From Owenia fusiformis (lineage: Eukaryota > Annelida > Polychaeta > Sabellida > Oweniidae), in the NCBI GenBank assembly GCA_903813345.2, contig CAIIXF020000050.1, positions 1-41,716 of the forward strand: a stretch of DNA of 41,716 nucleotides. Direction: 5' to 3'. Under the pieces are notes generated by a model. It saw only the letters and a program-made list of their open reading frames with translations, searched no databases and was not told the origin of the DNA. Each line of letters begins with the position of its first letter. The stretch's first letter is position 1. A program made the translations under genes and the position numbers. Below, one piece after another: positions 1-12,271 of this stretch.

Positions 1-783
1 TTTTTGGACGGAGGCAAAAAGGGGAATTTTCATGAACAAATTTAATGTTTTTGCTGAATCAGCAGTTTTCGCTTTTTACCCCAAAAACCACTGATTTTGA
101 CGATATTTGGCTACAATTTTGTCCTTAGTGACCCCTAAATGTCATTTGTTGTCGTAAATGGGGAAGCCAACGAGTTGCTATTCATCATAAAGCTTGAATT
201 TTCCATCTTATGGTTTCCAGTATAGAAAGAAGGTACATATCGGGGGTGCAGTCAGAAATTGGTGAGTTAAGTGTCAATTTTGATGTATTTGTTCACTCTG
301 AATGACTACATTCGAGCTAAAAAATATCTCAAAAGTCCCAATTCTCTAGGCCAGAGTCAAAACTGATCAAATTTGTCATCATTTTTCAAATCAGGAGGTT
401 GTTGAATGGAATAAAGTATGAAAAAGTGATGATTTTAGTAAGATTTTGCCAAAAAGTGGGCCAAATTTGTCCAATTTTCTGGTTCACGGTTCAGTGATTT
501 TGGCTAAAAATCGCAATATGCAATAAAATACTCAATTTCTTGACATGATACTGAAAAATGTCACCATCAGGCAGTGGATTTCATGATGTAAATGAAAAAC
601 TAGTCAAATTTAAAGGAAAACCATTGGGTTCTTGGAAAAATGACCCCAGGGGTAATGAAGTAGCCATATTTTTCATAATTGCTGTCAGAATATTCTTAAA
701 CTGCACAAAACTACTTGAAAAACTCTAGTAAATTGGAAAAAACGCAATTTAAAGCCAGAAATCACCCAACCATGTGGCTATTA
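1..783. repeat. Short satellite unit 1 (partial, cut by window edge)
   Basis: Base 1 corresponds to about unit position 78, so the first 77 bases are outside the window. No MITE is present; the TATTA site at 779-783 is undivided. The A run near 738 has six A instead of five. Base 1 is T where other units have A, an edge mismatch of no clear meaning. Confidence 0.93.
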
Positions 784-1642
784 GTCACATGTGAAAGTGA
801 CCAAAATTTTTTAAAACTACTCAGAATCGCCCAGAATTTAAGTTTATTAGTGTGAAACATATTTTGGACGGAGGCAAAAAGGGGAATTTTCATGAACAAA
901 TTTAATGTTTTTGCTGAATCAGCAGTTTTCGCTTTTTACCCCAAAAACCACTGATTTTGACGATATTTGGCTACAATTTTGTCCTTAGTGACCCCTAAAT
1001 GTCATTTGTTGTCGTAAATGGGGAAGCCAACGAGTTGCTATTCATCATAAAGCTTGAATTTTCCATCTTATGGTTTCCAGTATAGAAAGAAGGTACATAT
1101 CGGGGGTGCAGTCAGAAATTGGTGAGTTAAGTGTCAATTTTGATGTATTTGTTCACTCTGAATGACTACATTCGAGCTAAAAAATATCTCAAAAGTCCCA
1201 ATTCTCTAGGCCAGAGTCAAAACTGATCAAATTTGTCATCATTTTTCAAATCAGGAGGTTGTTGAATGGAATAAAGTATGAAAAAGTGATGATTTTAGTA
1301 AGATTTTGCCAAAAAGTGGGCCAAATTTGTCCAATTTTCTGGTTCACGGTTCAGTGATTTTGGCTAAAAATCGCAATATGCAATAAAATACTCAATTTCT
1401 TGACATGATACTGAAAAATGTCACCATCAGGCAGTGGATTTCATGATGTAAATGAAAAACTAGTCAAATTTAAAGGAAAACCATTGGGTTCTTGGAAAAA
1501 TGACCCCAGGGGTAATGAAGTAGCCATATTTTTCATAATTGCTGTCAGAATATTCTTAAACTGTACAAAACTACTTGAAAAACTCTAGTAAATTGGAAAA
1601 ACGCAATTTAAAGCCAGAAATCACCCAACCATGTGGCTATTA

Positions 1643-2107
1643 GGCCAAAATGCCCTAATACGTCACTTCCGCTGAATAGAAAAAAGTAGTATTCAAAAAT
1701 AAATGTAGTCCCAACACAATTGTGATCATGACGAGTCAGTAAGCTAGTATGTAGGCACAGTTGTAATCTTTTTGCAATGGCAACATGCCATTTCTTCTGA
1801 AAATGCGTTTATTTGGGTTATCTGAAGGAAAATTTCGAGTCAAGTGGCGTATTAATTTTGCCTTCATTTTTGTGAATTTCAATTTGTGTCTGCAGAGAGA
1901 GGGGGTAGTGTCACAATTGACCAATTATTTCAAAAAGTAGATGATTGGCCCCTATTGAGTTTAGTGTCAAGATGTAGCTTAGACATAGCTTTAGAACCTC
2001 AGATAGGCCAGTGAGGCCACATAAATCCATAACTCGAGATAAAAAGTCAGGCGTTTGCCCTTTTGCCCATTGACTAGTATGGTGACGTGAATTAGGGCAG
2101 TTTTGCC
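1643..2107. mobile_element. MITE-like non-autonomous DNA transposon (reference copy)
   Basis: This 465-bp block is present in long units and absent at the same point in short units. Its left end begins GGCCAAAATGCCCTAAT and its right end, read on the other strand, begins GGCAAAACTGCCCTAAT (15 of 17 match). The similarity continues through ACGTCAC after a 2-base offset, giving inverted ends of about 25 bp. TATTA flanks both sides (1638-1642 and 2108-2112); short units have one TATTA. There is no transposase: the longest minus-strand frames open with TTG or cross into the satellite. Small size, inverted ends and target duplication are the hallmarks of a MITE. A 5-bp AT-rich target duplication with GGC ends does not let me assign a superfamily. 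The 24 copies are the progeny of one insertion, amplified with the satellite. Orientation is arbitrary. Confidence 0.85.
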
Positions 2108-2113
2108 TATTAG

Positions 2114-2123
2114 TCACATGTGA
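2114..2123. repeat. 10-bp perfect palindrome TCACATGTGA beside the MITE site (every unit)
   Basis: TCACATGTGA equals its own reverse complement and begins one base after the TATTA target site. A nested GTCAC ... GTGAC pair spans 2113-2130. It recurs at unit positions 2-11 in all complete units. It contains overlapping CANNTG words, but no regulatory role can be claimed. Confidence 0.7.
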
Positions 2124-3441
2124 AAGTGACCAAAATTTTTTAAAACTACTCAGAATCGCCCAGAATTTAAGTTTATTAGTGTGAAACATATTTTGGACGG
2201 AGGCAAAAAGGGGAATTTTCATGAACAAATTTAATGTTTTTGCTGAATCAGCAGTTTTCGCTTTTTACCCCAAAAACCACTGATTTTGACGATATTTGGC
2301 TACAATTTTGTCCTTAGTGACCCCTAAATGTCATTTGTTGTCGTAAATGGGGAAGCCAACGAGTTGCTATTCATCATAAAGCTTGAATTTTCCATCTTAT
2401 GGTTTCCAGTATAGAAAGAAGGTACATATCGGGGGTGCAGTCAGAAATTGGTGAGTTAAGTGTCAATTTTGATGTATTTGTTCACTCTGAATGACTACAT
2501 TCGAGCTAAAAAATATCTCAAAAGTCCCAATTCTCTAGGCCAGAGTCAAAACTGATCAAATTTGTCATCATTTTTCAAATCAGGAGGTTGTTGAATGGAA
2601 TAAAGTATGAAAAAGTGATGATTTTAGTAAGATTTTGCCAAAAAGTGGGCCAAATTTGTCCAATTTTCTGGTTCACGGTTCAGTGATTTTGGCTAAAAAT
2701 CGCAATATGCAATAAAATACTCAATTTCTTGACATGATACTGAAAAATGTCACCATCAGGCAGTGGATTTCATGATGTAAATGAAAAACTAGTCAAATTT
2801 AAAGGAAAACCATTGGGTTCTTGGAAAAATGACCCCAGGGGTAATGAAGTAGCCATATTTTTCATAATTGCTGTCAGAATATTCTTAAACTGCACAAAAC
2901 TACTTGAAAAACTCTAGTAAATTGGAAAAACGCAATTTAAAGCCAGAAATCACCCAACCATGTGGCTATTAGGCCAAAATGCCCTAATACGTCACTTCCG
3001 CTGAATAGAAAAAAGTAGTATTCAAAAATAAATGTAGTCCCAACACAATTGTGATCATGACGAGTCAGTAAGCTAGTATGTAGGCACAGTTGTAATCTTT
3101 TTGCAATGGCAACATGCCATTTCTTCTGAAAATGCGTTTATTTGGGTTATCTGAAGGAAAATTTCGAGTCAAGTGGCGTATTAATTTTGCCTTCATTTTT
3201 GTGAATTTCAATTTGTGTCTGCAGAGAGAGGGGGTAGTGTCACAATTGACCAATTATTTCAAAAAGTAGATGATTGGCCCCTATTGAGTTTAGTGTCAAG
3301 ATGTAGCTTAGACATAGCTTTAGAACCTCAGATAGGCCAGTGAGGCCACATAAATCCATAACTCGAGATAAAAAGTCAGGCGTTTGCCCTTTTGCCCATT
3401 GACTAGTATGGTGACGTGAATTAGGGCAGTTTTGCCTATTA

Positions 3442-4300
3442 GTCACATGTGAAAGTGACCAAAATTTTTTAAAACTACTCAGAATCGCCCAGAATTTAAG
3501 TTTATTAGTGTGAAACATATTTTGGACGGAGGCAAAAAGGGGAATTTTCATGAACAAATTTAATGTTTTTGCTGAATCAGCAGTTTTCGCTTTTTACCCC
3601 AAAAACCACTGATTTTGACGATATTTGGCTACAATTTTGTCCTTAGTGACCCCTAAATGTCATTTGTTGTCGTAAATGGGGAAGCCAACGAGTTGCTATT
3701 CATCATAAAGCTTGAATTTTCCATCTTATGGTTTCCAGTATAGAAAGAAGGTACATATCGGGGGTGCAGTCAGAAATTGGTGAGTTAAGTGTCAATTTTG
3801 ATGTATTTGTTCACTCTGAATGACTACATTCGAGCTAAAAAATATCTCAAAAGTCCCAATTCTCTAGGCCAGAGTCAAAACTGATCAAATTTGTCATCAT
3901 TTTTCAAATCAGGAGGTTGTTGAATGGAATAAAGTATGAAAAAGTGATGATTTTAGTAAGATTTTGCCAAAAAGTGGGCCAAATTTGTCCAATTTTCTGG
4001 TTCACGGTTCAGTGATTTTGGCTAAAAATCGCAATATGCAATAAAATACTCAATTTCTTGACATGATACTGAAAAATGTCACCATCAGGCAGTGGATTTC
4101 ATGATGTAAATGAAAAACTAGTCAAATTTAAAGGAAAACCATTGGGTTCTTGGAAAAATGACCCCAGGGGTAATGAAGTAGCCATATTTTTCATAATTGC
4201 TGTCAGAATATTCTTAAACTGCACAAAACTACTTGAAAAACTCTAGTAAATTGGAAAAACGCAATTTAAAGCCAGAAATCACCCAACCATGTGGCTATTA
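3442..4300. repeat. Short satellite unit 4
   Basis: An 859-bp unit with consensus sequence and an empty TATTA site at 4296-4300, serving as a clean reference for the unit without the MITE. Confidence 0.95.
4296..4300. other. Empty MITE target site TATTA (short-unit example)
   Basis: In short units the sequence reads GGC-TATTA-GTCAC. In long units TATTA occurs on both sides of the MITE. This fits a pre-insertion site with a 5-bp target duplication. The shared 7-mer CTATTAG arises because the MITE happens to begin with G and end with C. Precise excision of the MITE is a formal alternative. Confidence 0.75.
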
Positions 4301-7300
4301 GTCACATGTGAAAGTGACCAAAATTTTTTAAAACTACTCAGAATCGCCCAGAATTTAAGTTTATTAGTGTGAAACATATTTTGGACGGAGGCAAAAAGGG
4401 GAATTTTCATGAACAAATTTAATGTTTTTGCTGAATCAGCAGTTTTCGCTTTTTACCCCAAAAACCACTGATTTTGACGATATTTGGCTACAATTTTGTC
4501 CTTAGTGACCCCTAAATGTCATTTGTTGTCGTAAATGGGGAAGCCAACGAGTTGCTATTCATCATAAAGCTTGAATTTTCCATCTTATGGTTTCCAGTAT
4601 AGAAAGAAGGTACATATCGGGGGTGCAGTCAGAAATTGGTGAGTTAAGTGTCAATTTTGATGTATTTGTTCACTCTGAATGACTACATTCGAGCTAAAAA
4701 TATCTCAAAAGTCCCAATTCTCTAGGCCAGAGTCAAAACTGATCAAATTTGTCATCATTTTTCAAATCAGGAGGTTGTTGAATGGAATAAAGTATGAAAA
4801 AGTGATGATTTTAGTAAGATTTTGCCAAAAAGTGGGCCAAATTTGTCCAATTTTCTGGTTCACGGTTCAGTGATTTTGGCTAAAAATCGCAATATGCAAT
4901 AAAATACTCAATTTCTTGACATGATACTGAAAAATGTCACCATCAGGCAGTGGATTTCATGATGTAAATGAAAAACTAGTCAAATTTAAAGGAAAACCAT
5001 TGGGTTCTTGGAAAAATGACCCCAGGGGTAATGAAGTAGCCATATTTTTCATAATTGCTGTCAGAATATTCTTAAACTGCACAAAACTACTTGAAAAACT
5101 CTAGTAAATTGGAAAAACGCAATTTAAAGCCAGAAATCACCCAACCATGTGGCTATTAGGCCAAAATGCCCTAATACGTCACTTCCGCTGAATAGAAAAA
5201 AGTAGTATTCAAAAATAAATGTAGTCCCAACACAATTGTGATCATGACGAGTCAGTAAGCTAGTATGTAGGCACAGTTGTAATCTTTTTGCAATGGCAAC
5301 ATGCCATTTCTTCTGAAAATGCGTTTATTTGGGTTATCTGAAGGAAAATTTCGAGTCAAGTGGCGTATTAATTTTGCCTTCATTTTTGTGAATTTCAATT
5401 TGTGTCTGCAGAGAGAGGGGGTAGTGTCACAATTGACCAATTATTTCAAAAAGTAGATGATTGGCCCCTATTGAGTTTAGTGTCAAGATGTAGCTTAGAC
5501 ATAGCTTTAGAACCTCAGATAGGCCAGTGAGGCCACATAAATCCATAACTCGAGATAAAAAGTCAGGCGTTTGCCCTTTTGCCCATTGACTAGTATGGTG
5601 ACGTGAATTAGGGCAGTTTTGCCTATTAGTCACATGTGAAAGTGACCAAAATTTTTTAAAACTACTCAGAATCGCCCAGAATTTAAGTTTATTAGTGTGA
5701 AACATATTTTGGACGGAGGCAAAAAGGGGAATTTTCATGAACAAATTTAATGTTTTTGCTGAATCAGCAGTTTTCGCTTTTTACCCCAAAAACCACTGAT
5801 TTTGACGATATTTGGCTACAATTTTGTCCTTAGTGACCCCTAAATGTCATTTGTTGTCGTAAATGGGGAAGCCAACGAGTTGCTATTCATCATAAAGCTT
5901 GAATTTTCCATCTTATGGTTTCCAGTATAGAAAGAAGGTACATATCGGGGGTGCAGTCAGAAATTGGTGAGTTAAGTGTCAATTTTGATGTATTTGTTCA
6001 CTCTGAATGACTACATTCGAGCTAAAAAATATCTCAAAAGTCCCAATTCTCTAGGCCAGAGTCAAAACTGATCAAATTTGTCATCATTTTTCAAATCAGG
6101 AGGTTGTTGAATGGAATAAAGTATGAAAAAGTGATGATTTTAGTAAGATTTTGCCAAAAAGTGGGCCAAATTTGTCCAATTTTCTGGTTCACGGTTCAGT
6201 GATTTTGGCTAAAAATCGCAATATGCAATAAAATACTCAATTTCTTGACATGATACTGAAAAATGTCACCATCAGGCAGTGGATTTCATGATGTAAATGA
6301 AAAACTAGTCAAATTTAAAGGAAAACCATTGGGTTCTTGGAAAAATGACCCCAGGGGTAATGAAGTAGCCATATTTTTCATAATTGCTGTCAGAATATTC
6401 TTAAACTGCACAAAACTACTTGAAAAACTCTAGTAAATTGGAAAAACGCAATTTAAAGCCAGAAATCACCCAACCATGTGGCTATTAGGCCAAAATGCCC
6501 TAATACGTCACTTCCGCTGAATAGAAAAAAGTAGTATTCAAAAATAAATGTAGTCCCAACACAATTGTGATCATGACGAGTCAGTAAGCTAGTATGTAGG
6601 CACAGTTGTAATCTTTTTGCAATGGCAACATGCCATTTCTTCTGAAAATGCGTTTATTTGGGTTATCTGAAGGAAAATTTCGAGTCAAGTGGCGTATTAA
6701 TTTTGCCTTCATTTTTGTGAATTTCAATTTGTGTCTGCAGAGAGAGGGGGTAGTGTCACAATTGACCAATTATTTCAAAAAGTAGATGATTGGCCCCTAT
6801 TGAGTTTAGTGTCAAGATGTAGCTTAGACATAGCTTTAGAACCTCAGATAGGCCAGTGAGGCCACATAAATCCATAACTCGAGATAAAAAGTCAGGCGTT
6901 TGCCCTTTTGCCCATTGACTAGTATGGTGACGTGAATTAGGGCAGTTTTGCCTATTAGTCACATGTGAAAGTGACCAAAATTTTTTAAAACTACTCAGAA
7001 TCGCCCAGAATTTAAGTTTATTAGTGTGAAACATATTTTGGACGGAGGCAAAAAGGGGAATTTTCATGAACAAATTTAATGTTTTTGCTGAATCAGCAGT
7101 TTTCGCTTTTTACCCCAAAAACCACTGATTTTGACGATATTTGGCTACAATTTTGTCCTTAGTGACCCCTAAATGTCATTTGTTGTCGTAAATGGGGAAG
7201 CCAACGAGTTGCTATTCATCATAAAGCTTGAATTTTCCATCTTATGGTTTCCAGTATAGAAAGAAGGTACATATCGGGGGTGCAGTCAGAAATTGGTGAG

Positions 7301-10300
7301 TTAAGTGTCAATTTTGATGTATTTGTTCACTCTGAATGACTACATTCGAGCTAAAAAATATCTCAAAAGTCCCAATTCTCTAGGCCAGAGTCAAAACTGA
7401 TCAAATTTGTCATCATTTTTCAAATCAGGAGGTTGTTGAATGGAATAAAGTATGAAAAAGTGATGATTTTAGTAAGATTTTGCCAAAAAGTGGGCCAAAT
7501 TTGTCCAATTTTCTGGTTCACGGTTCAGTGATTTTGGCTAAAAATCGCAATATGCAATAAAATACTCAATTTCTTGACATGATACTGAAAAATGTCACCA
7601 TCAGGCAGTGGATTTCATGATGTAAATGAAAAACTAGTCAAATTTAAAGGAAAACCATTGGGTTCTTGGAAAAATGACCCCAGGGGTAATGAAGTAGCCA
7701 TATTTTTCATAATTGCTGTCAGAATATTCTTAAACTGCACAAAACTACTTGAAAAACTCTAGTAAATTGGAAAAACGCAATTTAAAGCCAGAAATCACCC
7801 AACCATGTGGCTATTAGGCCAAAATGCCCTAATACGTCACTTCCGCTGAATAGAAAAAAGTAGTATTCAAAAATAAATGTAGTCCCAACACAATTGTGAT
7901 CATGACGAGTCAGTAAGCTAGTATGTAGGCACAGTTGTAATCTTTTTGCAATGGCAACATGCCATTTCTTCTGAAAATGCGTTTATTTGGGTTATCTGAA
8001 GGAAAATTTCGAGTCAAGTGGCGTATTAATTTTGCCTTCATTTTTGTGAATTTCAATTTGTGTCTGCAGAGAGAGGGGGTAGTGTCACAATTGACCAATT
8101 ATTTCAAAAAGTAGATGATTGGCCCCTATTGAGTTTAGTGTCAAGATGTAGCTTAGACATAGCTTTAGAACCTCAGATAGGCCAGTGAGGCCACATAAAT
8201 CCATAACTCGAGATAAAAAGTCAGGCGTTTGCCCTTTTGCCCATTGACTAGTATGGTGACGTGAATTAGGGCAGTTTTGCCTATTAGTCACATGTGAAAG
8301 TGACCAAAATTTTTTAAAACTACTCAGAATCGCCCAGAATTTAAGTTTATTAGTGTGAAACATATTTTGGACGGAGGCAAAAAGGGGAATTTTCATGAAC
8401 AAATTTAATGTTTTTGCTGAATCAGCAGTTTTCGCTTTTTACCCCAAAAACCACTGATTTTGACGATATTTGGCTACAATTTTGTCCTTAGTGACCCCTA
8501 AATGTCATTTGTTGTCGTAAATGGGGAAGCCAACGAGTTGCTATTCATCATAAAGCTTGAATTTTCCATCTTATGGTTTCCAGTATAGAAAGAAGGTACA
8601 TATCGGGGGTGCAGTCAGAAATTGGTGAGTTAAGTGTCAATTTTGATGTATTTGTTCACTCTGAATGACTACATTCGAGCTAAAAAATATCTCAAAAGTC
8701 CCAATTCTCTAGGCCAGAGTCAAAACTGATCAAATTTGTCATCATTTTTCAAATCAGGAGGTTGTTGAATGGAATAAAGTATGAAAAAGTGATGATTTTA
8801 GTAAGATTTTGCCAAAAAGTGGGCCAAATTTGTCCAATTTTCTGGTTCACGGTTCAGTGATTTTGGCTAAAAATCGCAATATGCAATAAAATACTCAATT
8901 TCTTGACATGATACTGAAAAATGTCACCATCAGGCAGTGGATTTCATGATGTAAATGAAAAACTAGTCAAATTTAAAGGAAAACCATTGGGTTCTTGGAA
9001 AAATGACCCCAGGGGTAATGAAGTAGCCATATTTTTCATAATTGCTGTCAGAATATTCTTAAACTGCACAAAACTACTTGAAAAACTCTAGTAAATTGGA
9101 AAAACGCAATTTAAAGCCAGAAATCACCCAACCATGTGGCTATTAGGCCAAAATGCCCTAATACGTCACTTCCGCTGAATAGAAAAAAGTAGTATTCAAA
9201 AATAAATGTAGTCCCAACACAATTGTGATCATGACGAGTCAGTAAGCTAGTATGTAGGCACAGTTGTAATCTTTTTGCAATGGCAACATGCCATTTCTTC
9301 TGAAAATGCGTTTATTTGGGTTATCTGAAGGAAAATTTCGAGTCAAGTGGCGTATTAATTTTGCCTTCATTTTTGTGAATTTCAATTTGTGTCTGCAGAG
9401 AGAGGGGGTAGTGTCACAATTGACCAATTATTTCAAAAAGTAGATGATTGGCCCCTATTGAGTTTAGTGTCAAGATGTAGCTTAGACATAGCTTTAGAAC
9501 CTCAGATAGGCCAGTGAGGCCACATAAATCCATAACTCGAGATAAAAAGTCAGGCGTTTGCCCTTTTGCCCATTGACTAGTATGGTGACGTGAATTAGGG
9601 CAGTTTTGCCTATTAGTCACATGTGAAAGTGACCAAAATTTTTTAAAACTACTCAGAATCGCCCAGAATTTAAGTTTATTAGTGTGAAACATATTTTGGA
9701 CGGAGGCAAAAAGGGGAATTTTCATGAACAAATTTAATGTTTTTGCTGAATCAGCAGTTTTCGCTTTTTACCCCAAAAACCACTGATTTTGACGATATTT
9801 GGCTACAATTTTGTCCTTAGTGACCCCTAAATGTCATTTGTTGTCGTAAATGGGGAAGCCAACGAGTTGCTATTCATCATAAAGCTTGAATTTTCCATCT
9901 TATGGTTTCCAGTATAGAAAGAAGGTACATATCGGGGGTGCAGTCAGAAATTGGTGAGTTAAGTGTCAATTTTGATGTATTTGTTCACTGAATGACTACA
10001 TTCGAGCTAAAAAATATCTCAAAAGTCCCAATTCTCTAGGCCAGAGTCAAAACTGATCAAATTTGTCATCATTTTTCAAATCAGGAGGTTGTTGAATGGA
10101 ATAAAGTATGAAAAAGTGATGATTTTAGTAAGATTTTGCCAAAAAGTGGGCCAAATTTGTCCAATTTTCTGGTTCACGGTTCAGTGATTTTGGCTAAAAA
10201 TCGCAATATGCAATAAAATACTCAATTTCTTGACATGATACTGAAAAATGTCACCATCAGGCAGTGGATTTCATGATGTAAATGAAAAACTAGTCAAATT

Positions 10301-12271
10301 TAAAGGAAAACCATTGGGTTCTTGGAAAAATGACCCCAGGGGTAATGAAGTAGCCATATTTTTCATAATTGCTGTCAGAATATTCTTAAACTGCACAAAA
10401 CTACTTGAAAAACTCTAGTAAATTGGAAAAACGCAATTTAAAGCCAGAAATCACCCAACCATGTGGCTATTAGGCCAAAATGCCCTAATACGTCACTTCC
10501 GCTGAATAGAAAAAAGTAGTATTCAAAAATAAATGTAGTCCCAACACAATTGTGATCATGACGAGTCAGTAAGCTAGTATGTAGGCACAGTTGTAATCTT
10601 TTTGCAATGGCAACATGCCATTTCTTCTGAAAATGCGTTTATTTGGGTTATCTGAAGGAAAATTTCGAGTCAAGTGGCGTATTAATTTTGCCTTCATTTT
10701 TGTGAATTTCAATTTGTGTCTGCAGAGAGAGGGGGTAGTGTCACAATTGACCAATTATTTCAAAAAGTAGATGATTGGCCCCTATTGAGTTTAGTGTCAA
10801 GATGTAGCTTAGACATAGCTTTAGAACCTCAGATAGGCCAGTGAGGCCACATAAATCCATAACTCGAGATAAAAAGTCAGGCGTTTGCCCTTTTGCCCAT
10901 TGACTAGTATGGTGACGTGAATTAGGGCAGTTTTGCCTATTAGTCACATGTGAAAGTGACCAAAATTTTTTAAAACTACTCAGAATCGCCCAGAATTTAA
11001 GTTTATTAGTGTGAAACATATTTTGGACGGAGGCAAAAAGGGGAATTTTCATGAACAAATTTAATGTTTTTGCTGAATCAGCAGTTTTCGCTTTTTACCC
11101 CAAAAACCACTGATTTTGACGATATTTGGCTACAATTTTGTCCTTAGTGACCCCTAAATGTCATTTGTTGTCGTAAATGGGGAAGCCAACGAGTTGCTAT
11201 TCATCATAAAGCTTGAATTTTCCATCTTATGGTTTCCAGTATAGAAAGAAGGTACATATCGGGGGTGCAGTCAGAAATTGGTGAGTTAAGTGTCAATTTT
11301 GATGTATTTGTTCACTCTGAATGACTACATTCGAGCTAAAAAATATCTCAAAAGTCCCAATTCTCTAGGCCAGAGTCAAAACTGATCAAATTTGTCATCA
11401 TTTTTCAAATCAGGAGGTTGTTGAATGGAATAAAGTATGAAAAAGTGATGATTTTAGTAAGATTTTGCCAAAAAGTGGGCCAAATTTGTCCAATTTTCTG
11501 GTTCACGGTTCAGTGATTTTGGCTAAAAATCGCAATATGCAATAAAATACTCAATTTCTTGACATGATACTGAAAAATGTCACCATCAGGCAGTGGATTT
11601 CATGATGTAAATGAAAAACTAGTCAAATTTAAAGGAAAACCATTGGGTTCTTGGAAAAATGACCCCAGGGGTAATGAAGTAGCCATATTTTTCATAATTG
11701 CTGTCAGAATATTCTTAAACTGCACAAAACTACTTGAAAAACTCTAGTAAATTGGAAAAACGCAATTTAAAGCCAGAAATCACCCAACCATGTGGCTATT
11801 AGGCCAAAATGCCCTAATACGTCACTTCCGCTGAATAGAAAAAAGTAGTATTCAAAAATAAATGTAGTCCCAACACAATTGTGATCATGACGAGTCAGTA
11901 AGCTAGTATGTAGGCACAGTTGTAATCTTTTTGCAATGGCAACATGCCATTTCTTCTGAAAATGCGTTTATTTGGGTTATCTGAAGGAAAATTTCGAGTC
12001 AAGTGGCGTATTAATTTTGCCTTCATTTTTGTGAATTTCAATTTGTGTCTGCAGAGAGAGGGGGTAGTGTCACAATTGACCAATTATTTCAAAAAGTAGA
12101 TGATTGGCCCCTATTGAGTTTAGTGTCAAGATGTAGCTTAGACATAGCTTTAGAACCTCAGATAGGCCAGTGAGGCCACATAAATCCATAACTCGAGATA
12201 AAAAGTCAGGCGTTTGCCCTTTTGCCCATTGACTAGTATGGTGACGTGAATTAGGGCAGTTTTGCCTATTA
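4301..12271. repeat. Long satellite units 5-10
   Basis: Units are 4301-5628, 5629-6957, 6958-8286, 8287-9615, 9616-10942 and 10943-12271. MITE copies are 5159-5623, 6488-6952, 7817-8281, 9146-9610, 10473-10937 and 11802-12266. Unit 5 has lost one A in the run at about 4695. Unit 9 has lost one CT of a CTCT at about 9988. These two private changes explain the 1328-bp and 1327-bp lengths. Confidence 0.95.

Larger units (their letters stand above)
784..3441. repeat. Long satellite units 2-3
   Basis: Units are 784-2112 and 2113-3441, with MITE copies at 1643-2107 and 2972-3436. Unit 2 carries CTGTAC at about 1561 where nearly all others have CTGCAC; only unit 13 shares this base. Confidence 0.95.

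Noticed and set aside
784-1642. The 859-bp unit itself as a transposon or LTR
   Set aside because: I found no inverted ends, TG...CA termini, primer-binding site or coding remnant, and its boundaries are arbitrary within the tandem phase.
1736-1924. Minus-strand 62-residue frame repeated in every long unit as a conserved gene
   Set aside because: It opens with TTG, which is not a usual eukaryotic start, lies wholly inside the MITE, shows no domain, and recurs only because the DNA repeats. With no divergence between copies there is no evidence of selection on the protein.
1911-2228. Minus-strand 105-residue frame in nearly every long unit as a gene
   Set aside because: It starts at TTG in the satellite, crosses the target duplication and ends in the MITE. 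It is broken in unit 10 by the one-T loss at the start of the following short unit, and in unit 33 by the array edge. A chance frame across an insertion junction is the simpler explanation.
4679-4873. Plus-strand 64-residue frame found only in unit 5
   Set aside because: It exists only because unit 5 lost one A, which shifts the frame past a stop. It is absent from all other units and has no gene features.
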